Shown: one piece after another, positions 34,615 to 43,768 of the stretch
How positions within the stretch are numbered: the first letter of the stretch is position 1
Layout of the letters: each line of letters begins with the position of its first letter
Assembly (NCBI GenBank): GCA_015232935.1
Contig: JADFYT010000002.1
Coordinates: 1 to 44,426 of the forward strand
Source of the DNA: Desulfamplus sp.
GTDB lineage: Bacteria; Desulfobacterota; Desulfobacteria; Desulfobacterales; Desulfobacteraceae
Direction: 5' to 3'
Length of the DNA stretch: 44,426 nt
Notes under the pieces: model-generated
What the model saw: the letters and a program-made list of their open reading frames with translations, nothing else
What the model was told of the DNA's origin: nothing
Databases searched by the model: none
Program-made: the position numbers and the translations under genes

Positions 34615-34650
34615 AGCTCATTGAATTTTCTCAAGTTGAAGATAGTGAAC

Positions 34651-36474
34651 TCAGACTTTGACTCTCATTTGGCGTGCCAGACTCCAGACCATAAAGGCAA
34701 TAAGGCCAACACCTGCAATCAGCACGCTCCACAGAAGCCACTTTTTCCAGGGAAGAGGCGGAGGTGGTCTCTTTAGTGCTGCCTCTCCACCAAGGATAAC
34801 TGGCTCTCCATGAGCCGCACCGGAAATCTCTTTTCTGTCGATTGCCTTTAAAATCATATCTGGTATGCCCTGATCTCCGCTATTTTTCAACTCTTTAGCA
34901 CTTCCATACGCAAGAGTATAAGGAGGATTGCCTCTGGCCAAGAATAAAATCTCATGTGGCCTGAATCCGAGCTTCAATACTGGCGGATACGCCGCTCTAT
35001 CCAGCCCCGCACCATCCTGACTTACTTTAATACGCCATAGTCTGTCAGAAGTGGCGGGAAAGGTAAATACTGGATTTGCAAGTTCGCTTCCCTCTTCTGG
35101 TACAGAGTCTCCTGAAAGAGCAGAGTCTCCTGAAAGAGCAGAGTCTCCTGAAAGAGCAGAATCTCCTGAAAGAGCAGAATCTCCTGAAAGTGTTCTTTTG
35201 TCTGAAAGTGTGGTTTTTCCTGTTTTCAAGGCATAAAAAACTCCCTCACACCTGTATTGCCATTTGCTGCCTTGATCCAGAGCAGATTCGACCGTTGCCC
35301 TGATAATGCTGTTGCTCTGGTTAAATTTAACCTGCACAGCATCTATCGGGAAAAAACCGCCAGAGTCAAAAAGGATCTCCATCCGGCTGTTCGGGCTGAA
35401 ATTGCCGTTGGAAATCTCTCGCCATTTTCTTTTTTCTCTCCTTGCAGACTCGGTTGATATAGCTGTAATTTTACTCAAAACCGCACCATTGGTTGAATCC
35501 TGTTCAGATGCAGGCCATGAGATACGAAGATATCTATACTTTCCTGGATATTTAATTGCCGCACCTCCTGATTCATAATTTTCAGGGTCATTATTTTTAT
35601 AGGGTTCTGTATCTTCAATGGCTATATGGTTTTTATAGATCAGGTTGCCCGCAAATTGAAGTTTTGCAAGGCTTTTTTTTGCTATGTAGTTCCAGTGTTC
35701 AAGATCATTACTTCCCTGGAGTCTGACATTGATCACAAAGTGGTCACTTCCTCCGCTCCATTCAAATTCAAGCGTATGCGGATACGGTTCTATCCTGCCC
35801 ACATCCATAAGGTATCCTGTGATATTCTGACTGGAGAATTTGTCAGGTTTTGCCTGGCCTTGCCCTGCATTATCTGTTTTTGCTGAGCCATTTTGCTCTC
35901 TTGATGAGTTGACCCGGATAATAGTTCCATCGTCATTTTGTATGACGCTCATGAAAAAATCACCTTCTTTTGTAGTCCTGTTTTCGTTGTAAAGAGGGAA
36001 AAAAGGCGGATCACTCTTTTTGTCAGGTCTCGCTGTCTGCTCATCAGTCATGGAATCATCAGGCAGAAGGCGATCAGGAGCAGTATGACCGGAACTTTCT
36101 TTATAAGCCGGGGTTTCTTTATAATAGGATATCTCTTTGCGGTTCAGAAAATGGGGCAATATCTCTGCATTTGAGTTGAAAATACGGATATCAGCCAGAT
36201 CCTGATGCACAACCTCCTTGTAAACGGCATCGGGAATCTCCATTTTATAGATAGCTCTGTTGCCTGTTACATCAAGATTTAAACCATATGCAAAATCTGT
36301 CGGAACAAGGGATTGGGCATTGGCATATGGCACTATGATAAAGGTTTCCGTAATTGCTATTGCAGCCATAATCGTCAGCATGATTTGAAGTATTGAAGCC
36401 GCTCTGGAAAATCTTGTGGTTCCGGAAAATCTCGTGGCTCTGGAGAAGCTCATGGTTTTGAACAACGACATCAT
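34651..36474 (-). CDS. DUF3999-family envelope protein, partner of DUF2339
   Basis: A 607-residue exported protein. A basic N terminus and hydrophobic segment (about 27-53, ending near YANAQS) act as signal; the body begins DFAYGLNLDVTGNRAIYKMEIPDAVY, typical of DUF3999. One membrane helix (about 582-600) and a short basic tail end it, so most of the protein faces the periplasm. Low-complexity parts are a six-residue repeat at the N terminus (TRFSxx), a stretch around 165-215, and five tandem SALSGD-type units (about 428-457), encoded by 18-bp DNA repeats. The ATG overlaps the stop of the DUF2339 gene. Function is unknown. Confidence 0.8.
   Translation of the reverse strand: MMSLFKTMSFSRATRFSGTTRFSRAASILQIMLTIMAAIAITETFIIVPYANAQSLVPTDFAYGLNLDVTGNRAIYKMEIPDAVYKEVVHQDLADIRIFNSNAEILPHFLNRKEISYYKETPAYKESSGHTAPDRLLPDDSMTDEQTARPDKKSDPPFFPLYNENRTTKEGDFFMSVIQNDDGTIIRVNSSREQNGSAKTDNAGQGQAKPDKFSSQNITGYLMDVGRIEPYPHTLEFEWSGGSDHFVINVRLQGSNDLEHWNYIAKKSLAKLQFAGNLIYKNHIAIEDTEPYKNNDPENYESGGAAIKYPGKYRYLRISWPASEQDSTNGAVLSKITAISTESARREKRKWREISNGNFSPNSRMEILFDSGGFFPIDAVQVKFNQSNSIIRATVESALDQGSKWQYRCEGVFYALKTGKTTLSDKRTLSGDSALSGDSALSGDSALSGDSALSGDSVPEEGSELANPVFTFPATSDRLWRIKVSQDGAGLDRAAYPPVLKLGFRPHEILFLARGNPPYTLAYGSAKELKNSGDQGIPDMILKAIDRKEISGAAHGEPVILGGEAALKRPPPPLPWKKWLLWSVLIAGVGLIAFMVWSLARQMRVKV
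35105..35190. repeat. 18-bp tandem repeat inside the DUF3999 gene
   Basis: Nearly five head-to-tail units of GAGTCTCCTGAAAGAGCA start at 35105, 35123, 35141, 35159 and 35177. Units 1-3 are identical, unit 4 differs by one base, and unit 5 is partial. The period is six codons, so gain or loss of a unit keeps the frame. Confidence 0.95.
36401..36454. repeat. 18-bp degenerate tandem repeat at the DUF3999 N terminus
   Basis: Three units starting at 36401, 36419 and 36437 (GCTCTGGAAAATCTTGTG and variants) encode the repeated FSRATR-type hexapeptide before the signal segment. Confidence 0.75.
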
Positions 36475-39400
36475 TTTGATCCTTTCTGATCATCAGGCGG
36501 AAGGGGAGAGATGTAGCCAATAAGCAGCATCAGGCCACCTACTGCAAGAAACGAAATAATCCTTGCAACGGTTCTGATGCCTGAAAGATCAACAGTAAAG
36601 AGTTTCAATACAAGCAGTCCAAGCAGGAAAGCTCCGCAAAACCACATCTTTCTTCTGCCGGTTCTTGTGGCAAAGGCAGTTATAAAAAGAGCCATCACAC
36701 CCCAGAGAATTGATATGGCAGCCTGAAAAATAACAGAATCGGCAAGATCACGCAGGTCAAAAGGAATATCAAAGTAAAAATGGACAATGCGACCCGTAAC
36801 AAAGTTAAGCCAGATAAAAGCAAGCGTCAGGATGATAACCTTTTTGCTTATTATTCGCCTGACTTCATCTTTCTTCTCTTTTTCTTTGTTTTCAGAATAT
36901 GAGGTTCTACTCCATGGTGCTGAGGATTCTCTCGATGGATCAGGGGATTCTTTTAATGGATCTTTGGATTTAGCACCGCTATCGGTGTAAGGCAGACCAA
37001 TCGTCCAGCCAGCAAGAACTGTCAGAGCAAATATCTGGGAGAGTTCAAGCGGGTTTGCGACAGGAATGTATGGCACAAATACAGGATCACCATGATAAAA
37101 ATTACTCCACAGAATCCACAATATCAAAAAAAATGCCGGAATGGTGATGCCTTTCCCGAAATAGTATCCCGCGTGTTTTCCAACCGGCCATTTTAAAAGA
37201 GATCCTTTGCGAACAAGAAACAGGATAAAAAGAGCCGGTATAACTCCCCAGCAGATTTTTGACCATATAATCAGGTGGGAATATGGAATAGTCGGGTGGC
37301 CAGATGGATTTACGAACTGTCTGACAGCCCATGCTGCCTCATGCGAAAGGATAAATATCAGAAGCCACATGGTCACAAGATGAGACCAGGCAATCAGCTT
37401 GAGTTTCAGAGAAATAAATCCGGTTTTAAGATAGGCAAATTTTTTGCTGTTGTTTTTATTCTTTCTGCTGTTGTTTTCATTTTTTTCGATATTTTTTTCA
37501 TTCAGATATTTGTCAAACTGCCACAAAAGGCCATACTGAACCGCAAAAGATACCACCCAGCTCACCGCTCCCCATTTGGCAAAAAGATGGGAGCTGCCGT
37601 AAAGGTCAAAGAGTCCCAGTGCAAGTATGCATATCATCACGGGCAAAAAGAGCGTCATTGCACCCAGAAGGTTCTTCCACTTCAATCTGACGGAAATGAC
37701 GGATAGAATCTGGCAGCTTACGGCACAGTAAAGAAGAAATGCGAGATATTTATGCAAAGAGTAATATTTATCCAAGGCTGTAAAGTGGTGGTCAATTTCA
37801 TTTGCCCCGCCTCCAAACCACCAGGCAACTCCCCACACAAGAAGTGGAATGTGAAAATAGCACTCCCAGCTTCTGAGTCTTGTCTCTATGTATGACTTTC
37901 CCACGATCTCGGTAGATTGAGAACAATTATGACCGGTCTTGGACACGTTAGAAGAAGCAGTATTGTTCCTGGCAGAGATGTAGGAATGGATATAGTAAGA
38001 TGAAAAAAGGCCGGCAATGCTTATAAATATAGCTCCTATATATATCTGGTTGAAAAAGATCATACCCGATGAATGCATTGTATGGGAAACGGCACCTGAA
38101 TAATATTGATGCACAGAATTGTAATGGGAAAAAAGATTGCTCAAAGAGTGCGACAGATAAAAGGGATGGTTGTGGCCGGCAGAGATAAACGCGACACCCG
38201 CACCCAACTGGAGAAGTATGCCAAAAAGTCTGGCGAGCAGGCGATTCTGGCGTGTTCCTACCCAGATCATCGCAGCACCCTCAAGTGCCCAGACACTTGA
38301 TGTCCATCTGCCATCCAGTGCAAGCGGAATGGCAAGGCTTCCAAAAACAACGCCCATTGCAAGAAATGCCTCGGTGAGCATTCGCATCCCATCCACAAGG
38401 CGGTTCCACAAGAGTGTGGCCACAATGATGTAAAATAATCCCAGACCCAGTGCACTTATTGCAAGTCCATACTCCATATGTCGTACCATAGTGCTTTGCA
38501 GCCCAAAGGCAACTACAGGAAGGCCAAAGACTATAGTTCCGTCAATAAATCCTTTGAGTTTAGGGGGTTGTTGATGTGCAAAAAGAAAAGAGATGGTGAC
38601 ATAAAAGAGAAAAAAGAGGATCAGGAACGGTTCTGTCGTTGAAAAAAATTCAGGTTTATAATATTTGCCGCCCCAAAGTGAACATATGACAAAGGTAAAC
38701 GCAAATCCGACAAGGTTTAGTTCTCTCCACGCCTTGAACCACGCAATCCCAAGAATTCCACAGTTGAGAATGGCATAATAGGAAAACAGCGTCACATGGC
38801 TGCCTCTGCCGGTGGACATAAGCACTGGAGCGATAAATCCGCCTATAATTCCTGATACTGCAAGGGATCTGGCATCTTGCATGACAGCCAGAGCAGCGGA
38901 AAAAGCCACTATCACTATCATAATTACAAGAGAGAAGGCAGTCGGCAGAAGGTGATACAGCTTTGATGCTGCAAAGATAGTAAGATAGAGTATCCCGATA
39001 CCGCCACCCTGGAGCACGAGCCCATAGTTTCTGGATACCTTGTTCTTCATTGACCAGCCAGTTACAAGCATGGCAAGTCCACCTGCCGCAACAGCTATCA
39101 ATCTGAGCTCAACAGGAAACATATTGTGCTGGGCAGCGTACTTGAGCAGGAAAGCGACGCCAAAAAAAACAACTATTATACCTGTTTTAAGGACCACGTT
39201 TCCGGTTGTGAAAAAGGCTTTTATATAGTCAGTAATGGTTTTGAGATGACTGGAAGTGACTTTGTCATCATTGGAAGTCGTTTCGAGATGGCTGGAGCTG
39301 GTCTGATCTTTTTTCTGGTATTTTGCATCTGTTATATTTTCACTCCTGCCATGGCTTTCATTTTGTTGTGGTTCAGAAGAACTCTTTTCCTGATCCAAAA

Positions 39401-39737
39401 AGAGCTGTTGCTGATCAGAAAAGCCCTGTTTTAATGCAGAAGTATCGTATTCTTTTGAAGTGGTATCGTGTTCTTTTGAAGGGGAGGCCTGCTCTTTTGA
39501 ATGAGTATCGTGTTTATCTGGTTTGACCTCATCAGAACGGGAATGAATCTTTGAAGGCAGGGAAGAAGGTTGTGTTTTTTCTGATGCAGCCCGTTCCAAA
39601 GAGGCAACGCGTCTTCGTAAAGAGAGAATTTGGGCAAAAAAGAGACCAAGCACGAAACCAAAGATATGGTTGCCGGAATAGCGGGGGATCATACCGGCAA
39701 GAATGGCAAAAACAATACCCAGAAAGATATATCGCAT
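36471..39737 (-). CDS. DUF2339-family large membrane protein
   Basis: The 1088-residue protein has roughly two dozen or more predicted membrane segments, in the DUF2339 pattern: an N-terminal helix (YIFLGIVFAILAG), a hydrophilic region, then KAFFTTGNVVLKTGIIVVFFG and GLVLQGGGIGILYLTI. The frame is open to a GTG at 39779, but AGGA lies nine bases before the ATG at 39737, which begins at the first helix, so I prefer that. The hydrophilic region (about 45-160) is much longer than I would expect and carries a seven-residue repeat (SKEHDTT-type) encoded by 21-bp DNA units. Function is unknown; these proteins are commonly found with DUF3999, as here. Confidence 0.85.
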   Translation of the reverse strand: MRYIFLGIVFAILAGMIPRYSGNHIFGFVLGLFFAQILSLRRRVASLERAASEKTQPSSLPSKIHSRSDEVKPDKHDTHSKEQASPSKEHDTTSKEYDTSALKQGFSDQQQLFLDQEKSSSEPQQNESHGRSENITDAKYQKKDQTSSSHLETTSNDDKVTSSHLKTITDYIKAFFTTGNVVLKTGIIVVFFGVAFLLKYAAQHNMFPVELRLIAVAAGGLAMLVTGWSMKNKVSRNYGLVLQGGGIGILYLTIFAASKLYHLLPTAFSLVIMIVIVAFSAALAVMQDARSLAVSGIIGGFIAPVLMSTGRGSHVTLFSYYAILNCGILGIAWFKAWRELNLVGFAFTFVICSLWGGKYYKPEFFSTTEPFLILFFLFYVTISFLFAHQQPPKLKGFIDGTIVFGLPVVAFGLQSTMVRHMEYGLAISALGLGLFYIIVATLLWNRLVDGMRMLTEAFLAMGVVFGSLAIPLALDGRWTSSVWALEGAAMIWVGTRQNRLLARLFGILLQLGAGVAFISAGHNHPFYLSHSLSNLFSHYNSVHQYYSGAVSHTMHSSGMIFFNQIYIGAIFISIAGLFSSYYIHSYISARNNTASSNVSKTGHNCSQSTEIVGKSYIETRLRSWECYFHIPLLVWGVAWWFGGGANEIDHHFTALDKYYSLHKYLAFLLYCAVSCQILSVISVRLKWKNLLGAMTLFLPVMICILALGLFDLYGSSHLFAKWGAVSWVVSFAVQYGLLWQFDKYLNEKNIEKNENNSRKNKNNSKKFAYLKTGFISLKLKLIAWSHLVTMWLLIFILSHEAAWAVRQFVNPSGHPTIPYSHLIIWSKICWGVIPALFILFLVRKGSLLKWPVGKHAGYYFGKGITIPAFFLILWILWSNFYHGDPVFVPYIPVANPLELSQIFALTVLAGWTIGLPYTDSGAKSKDPLKESPDPSRESSAPWSRTSYSENKEKEKKDEVRRIISKKVIILTLAFIWLNFVTGRIVHFYFDIPFDLRDLADSVIFQAAISILWGVMALFITAFATRTGRRKMWFCGAFLLGLLVLKLFTVDLSGIRTVARIISFLAVGGLMLLIGYISPLPPDDQKGSK
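39441..39524. repeat. 21-bp degenerate tandem repeat inside the DUF2339 gene
   Basis: Four units start at 39441, 39462, 39483 and 39504 (AGTATCGTATTCTTTTGAAG and variants). Unit length is seven codons, so slippage keeps the frame. Confidence 0.8.
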
Positions 39738-39773
39738 AACAACCATTCCTGTTTTGTAATGTAGTTCAGGAAT

Positions 39774-39819
39774 GGACACGGTGCATCAATCAATACTTCG
39801 CAATCAAAATACCGTGTCC
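39774..39819. promoter_or_regulatory. 9-bp inverted repeat between tkt and the DUF2339 gene
   Basis: GGACACGGT (39774-39782) and ACCGTGTCC (39811-39819) can pair around a 28-base loop in the 162-base gap. No T run follows on the minus strand. It may be a 5' leader structure of the DUF2339 message. Confidence 0.35.
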
Positions 39820-39899
39820 CTGTTTTATCAGACTGCTTTTTTTCAAAATATTTTTTCAACAGCCTGTCCGCAAACGAAATGATTTATCGTGATGAGATT

Positions 39900-42008
39900 T
39901 TATATGGCTGAAACAAGACTTTTTGTCTGTTCGACAATATTTGCGGTACTTATGCCATACTCTTCAAGTACCTTTTCTCCCGGGGCGGAAGCACCAAACA
40001 TGTTAATTCCGATAACCTTGCCGCGATCTCCGACATAACGCTCCCATCCCATTGTAATACCGGCTTCCACGGCAAGCCTTGCTTTGATATCTCCAGGCAG
40101 GATTCTTTCGCGATATGGTGCAGGGGCTTTTTCAAACAGCTCCCAGCTTGGCATGCTTACGACTCTTGCATGAATTCCCTGTTTTTCAAGCTCGACTGCG
40201 GCATTGACGCAAAGATGAACTTCAGAGCCCGAGGCAATCAGGATTATGTCTATATCTTGTTTGTCAACGCCTTTGGCATCACTCTCGACTTTGGTTCCTT
40301 CATCGCTATTGGTATCAGCCTCGATTTTGGAACTTGTCCTGGTCTTTATACCATCTGCATCCTTCAGAATATATGCTCCATAACGCAGAGATCCGTCTCT
40401 TCCGGTGGGATCTTTCTCCAGAACCGGAAGATTCTGGCGGCTTAATATAAGTGCCGTAGGTGTATCAAGAGTTGCAAGGGCTATTCTCCAGGCGTCTGCT
40501 GTCTCGTTTGCATCGGCCGGGCGGATAACATTAAGGCCTGGAATGGCCCTTAAAGACGCCAGATGTTCAACCGGCTGATGGGTGGGGCCATCTTCTCCAA
40601 CAGCCACGCTGTCATGGGTAAATACATAGATCAGGGGCAGTTTCATAAGAGAGGCGACTCTTACAGCGGGTCTGACATAATCTGCAAACACGAGAAAGGT
40701 TCCTCCATAGGGGCGGATACCGCCATGAAGATACATGCCTGACATAATCGCACCCATTGCGTGCTCTCTGACACCGAACCTTATATTTCTGCCGTCATAA
40801 GAACCTTTTTGAAAGTCGCTGAATCCTGAAAGATACGTGTTGTTGGACGGGGCAAGATCAGCGGAACCACCCATGAGAACCGGCAGGTTTTTCGCGATGG
40901 CGTTGAGTACTTTTCCGGAGGCGGCCCGGGTTGCAATGGGTTTGTCTTTTGGCGAGAACAGAGGAATTTCACTGTCCCAACCTTGCGTCAGATAGCCGCT
41001 TACAGCATCCGCAAATGCTGCTGCAAGTTCAGGGAATTCTGATTTGTACTCGTCAAAAATATCCTGCCACGCCTCTTCCTGAGCCTCTCCTTTTTTTACG
41101 GTTTTGCGACATTCATTGATCACCTCATCAGGTACGTAAAAATCCTTGTCCACAGGTACTCCGTAAAACTCTTTTACCAGTCTTATCTCATCTGCACCAA
41201 GAGGAGATCCGTGTGCTCCGCATGTACCCTGTTTGTGCGGGCTGCCATAGGCAATTTTGGTAGTGACCTTGATAAGGGTTGGTTTGTCTGTCTCTTTTTG
41301 TGCAGCTTCAATTGCAGCGGCAATAGCATCTGTATCATTTCCGTCAGGAACAGATACCACATGCCAGTTCATGGCTTCAAATTTTGCTTTTACATCCTCT
41401 GTAAATGCAATTGCGGTACTTCCTTCAATGGAGATCGAGTTATCATCATAAAGACAGACAAGTTTTCCAAGCCCTAAATGGCCCGCAAGCGAAACAGCTT
41501 CTGATGCAACACCCTCCATCAGATCGCCATCTCCGCACATTACATAGGTAAAGTGATTGATCAGCTCTCTTGTCTCTGTGTTGAACCTTGATGCCATGTG
41601 ACGCTCTGCCATAGCCATTCCAACCGCGTTGGCAATTCCCTGACCAAGAGGGCCTGTTGTGGTCTCAACCCCTGGTGTGTGGCCAAACTCAGGATGGCCT
41701 GGAGTACGGCTGCCCCATTGCCTGAAATTTTTAAGATCATCAAGCGTGAGTCCGTATCCATCAAGATAGAGCATGCTGTAAAGCAGCATGGAGGCGTGTC
41801 CTCCTGAAAGGACAAATCTGTCGCGGTCAACCCAGGCGGGATTTGAAGGGTTGTGCCTCATATATCTGTTCCATAGTACAAATGCAGTGGGGGCAAGTCC
41901 CATTGGTGCACCAGGGTGTCCGGAATTTGCCTTCTGGATGGCATCTATTGAAAGTGTTCTTATTGTGTGAATACATAGTTGTTCAAGGTCTTTGGTGGCA
42001 GCAGCCAT
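39900..42008 (-). CDS. tkt: transketolase with a small hydrophilic insertion
   Basis: This thiamine-diphosphate enzyme moves two-carbon units between sugar phosphates. 702 residues. The TPP motif is CGDGDLMEG (158-166) ending at Asn190, with catalytic His31 (SGHPG) and His71 (GGHAS). The pyrimidine domain has RFGVREHAMGAI and FVFADYVRPAVR-type segments. The C-terminal domain is interrupted by about 30 hydrophilic residues (roughly 550-582, KIEADTNSDEG) between GAYILKDADG and DIILIASGSE. Family members usually run to about 660-670. AGGAG precedes the ATG. Together with rpe it indicates a non-oxidative pentose phosphate pathway. Confidence 0.95.
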   Translation of the reverse strand: MAAATKDLEQLCIHTIRTLSIDAIQKANSGHPGAPMGLAPTAFVLWNRYMRHNPSNPAWVDRDRFVLSGGHASMLLYSMLYLDGYGLTLDDLKNFRQWGSRTPGHPEFGHTPGVETTTGPLGQGIANAVGMAMAERHMASRFNTETRELINHFTYVMCGDGDLMEGVASEAVSLAGHLGLGKLVCLYDDNSISIEGSTAIAFTEDVKAKFEAMNWHVVSVPDGNDTDAIAAAIEAAQKETDKPTLIKVTTKIAYGSPHKQGTCGAHGSPLGADEIRLVKEFYGVPVDKDFYVPDEVINECRKTVKKGEAQEEAWQDIFDEYKSEFPELAAAFADAVSGYLTQGWDSEIPLFSPKDKPIATRAASGKVLNAIAKNLPVLMGGSADLAPSNNTYLSGFSDFQKGSYDGRNIRFGVREHAMGAIMSGMYLHGGIRPYGGTFLVFADYVRPAVRVASLMKLPLIYVFTHDSVAVGEDGPTHQPVEHLASLRAIPGLNVIRPADANETADAWRIALATLDTPTALILSRQNLPVLEKDPTGRDGSLRYGAYILKDADGIKTRTSSKIEADTNSDEGTKVESDAKGVDKQDIDIILIASGSEVHLCVNAAVELEKQGIHARVVSMPSWELFEKAPAPYRERILPGDIKARLAVEAGITMGWERYVGDRGKVIGINMFGASAPGEKVLEEYGISTANIVEQTKSLVSAI

Positions 42009-42071
42009 TTTTGTCTCCTGTTTTTGCGGTTGTTTAGATTTTGGTATAGTTTTTGATATAAAAAATCTGTT

Positions 42072-42863
42072 TTAATTAATGCTTTCTGTCATATCTAAAG
42101 GGTTGATTCCGTATTTTTCCAATATTTTTACATGCTCTTCAGTGCTTTTAAACTCCAAGAGTGTTTTTGAAAAATCATCACATAATTTTTTAACATCACT
42201 GGCTTTTGAAAAACCCACATACAGTTTCTGGGTATGAATCGGGGGGACAAGGAATCTGATTTTATCTTTTACTCCCATTTGTGACGCATATCCGGTTATA
42301 ACAGCCTGATTTTCAGCCGCCAGTTCATGCCTTCCGCTCATAAGTTTTCTGATGAGCATCTGAGGATTATGGGCAAGGTCTTTTGTAAGGTAATCCGCCT
42401 TATCAAAAACTTCACCGTAACTGAATCCTGCAATGACTCCTATGCTGTAGCCCTTTAAATCCTGATAAGATCCGTTGAAGTTAATATCAGTATCTGTTTT
42501 TGTAAAAAAAACGGTTTTTGAAACACTTATATAGGTATCTGGAAAATAGGCGTACTTTTCTCTTTCAGGGGTTTTCAAAAGAGATACAAGAACATCTGCC
42601 TGGCCATATTCAAGATTGCTCAAACATCTTTTCCATGGATATTTTGCAAATTCTGCCTCCATGTTCATCTTTTTAAGAACTGCCTTGAATATCTCTATCT
42701 CAAATCCAAGAGCCTCTCCATTTTTCTCATATGTATATGGAAACCAGTCTGTATATACGACTTTCACCCTGTTGGTCTGGCTGTCAATTTGATTGTATAT
42801 TGTATATGTAACAAGAAACGCAATAAGAGAGCTTGCAATAATCTTTTTTTTAAATATATTCAT
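42072..42863 (-). CDS. periplasmic solute-binding protein, amino-acid ABC type (SBP_bac_3)
   Basis: The 263 residues have an N-terminal hydrophobic segment (about 8-25) without a clear cleavage or lipobox cysteine, so it may stay membrane-anchored. The fold is recognisable from VVYTDWFPYTYEKNGEALGFEIEI-type residues, the segment KRCLSNLEYGQADVLVSLLKTPERE, a hinge LKGYSIGVIAGFSYG and a C-terminal ILEKYGI. No ABC permease or ATPase gene is adjacent, so it may serve as a solitary sensor-type binding protein or use a transporter encoded elsewhere. The ligand is unknown, probably a polar amino acid. Confidence 0.85.
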   Translation of the reverse strand: MNIFKKKIIASSLIAFLVTYTIYNQIDSQTNRVKVVYTDWFPYTYEKNGEALGFEIEIFKAVLKKMNMEAEFAKYPWKRCLSNLEYGQADVLVSLLKTPEREKYAYFPDTYISVSKTVFFTKTDTDINFNGSYQDLKGYSIGVIAGFSYGEVFDKADYLTKDLAHNPQMLIRKLMSGRHELAAENQAVITGYASQMGVKDKIRFLVPPIHTQKLYVGFSKASDVKKLCDDFSKTLLEFKSTEEHVKILEKYGINPLDMTESIN

Positions 42864-42898
42864 GGCAAAAATGCCTTGTTACAGTGTCCTTAAGGAGT

Positions 42899-43768
42899 TT
42901 AAAGTGCTCTCATATGCTCGGGTCTGAGTCGAACCTTACCTTGCAATGCCTGAGCGATCAGAGCAAGGGTTTTCTCCTTGTCCTGTGGAAGATTTGCCCT
43001 GATTGGCAGGTAGTTTGATGCGTGGTTGGCATGAAAAAGACCAGATGTCAGATTCGTTGTTGCAATCATGGTTCCAAGTTCGGTGAGCATCTCATCAGGC
43101 GTGATAAGCTCGAAGTCTCCATTCTGGTATTCGGTGTGCATCCTGGTTCCTGGTATCAGCATCAGGCTTAATGCCCCGACATATTCAGGATCTATGGCGG
43201 AGAGCACCCTTCCTGTCTCTGTTGCATGGATATTTGATCGTTCTCTGCCCGCAAGTCCAAGAAGAACTGTAATCGAAAGTTTGATCCCCGCACTTCTTAT
43301 CTTTTTGCCCATCTCAACCATTTTGATAGAGTCAGCTCCTTTGTCTACACGCCTCAAAGTTACGTCATCACCTGTTTCAAGCCCCATGTAGGCAATCTTG
43401 ACTCCAAGTTTTCGCAGCTCTTTGAGTTCATCCAGCGTTTTCATCTTGATGCTCTTTGTGTTTGCATAAAGCCCGATCCGCTCAATCCAGGGCAGTCGTT
43501 CGTTTATCCTCTCAAGAATCGGCACAAGCCTTTTTTGCGGGATTATAAGAGCATCTCCGTCACAGATAAAAAGCCTTGTCTGGCGTTTGCAGTATTTTGC
43601 CGCAAACTCAATATCCTCAAAAATCACGGGATCTTTTTTTATGGTAAAACGTTCTCCCTTGTATGCCCCGCAAAAAGTGCATTTGTTGTGAGAGCATCCG
43701 ACCGTAACCTGTAACAGAATACTGTTTGCTTCACTTGGTGGTCTTATAATATTTCCTTCATAATGCAT
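42899..43768 (-). CDS. radical SAM protein with CX4CX2C cluster motif
   Basis: The 289-residue enzyme uses SAM and a [4Fe-4S] cluster. The cluster ligands are Cys25, Cys30 and Cys33 in VGCSHNKCTFC, a spacing of four residues rather than the common three. Further barrel segments are visible: FICDGDALIIPQKRL, GLYANTKSI, VKIAYMGLETGDDVTLRRV (Elp3/HemN-like glutamate strand) and LSITVLLGLAGRE. The substrate is unknown; relatives are often annotated only as radical SAM protein. No B12-binding or SPASM domain is present. It is the most upstream gene of a minus-strand run, 35 bases before the binding-protein gene. Confidence 0.88.
   Translation of the reverse strand: MHYEGNIIRPPSEANSILLQVTVGCSHNKCTFCGAYKGERFTIKKDPVIFEDIEFAAKYCKRQTRLFICDGDALIIPQKRLVPILERINERLPWIERIGLYANTKSIKMKTLDELKELRKLGVKIAYMGLETGDDVTLRRVDKGADSIKMVEMGKKIRSAGIKLSITVLLGLAGRERSNIHATETGRVLSAIDPEYVGALSLMLIPGTRMHTEYQNGDFELITPDEMLTELGTMIATTNLTSGLFHANHASNYLPIRANLPQDKEKTLALIAQALQGKVRLRPEHMRAL

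Noticed and set aside
35105..35190. Regular short repeats as a CRISPR array
   Set aside because: The units are contiguous with no spacers, lie in a coding frame, and no cas gene is present.
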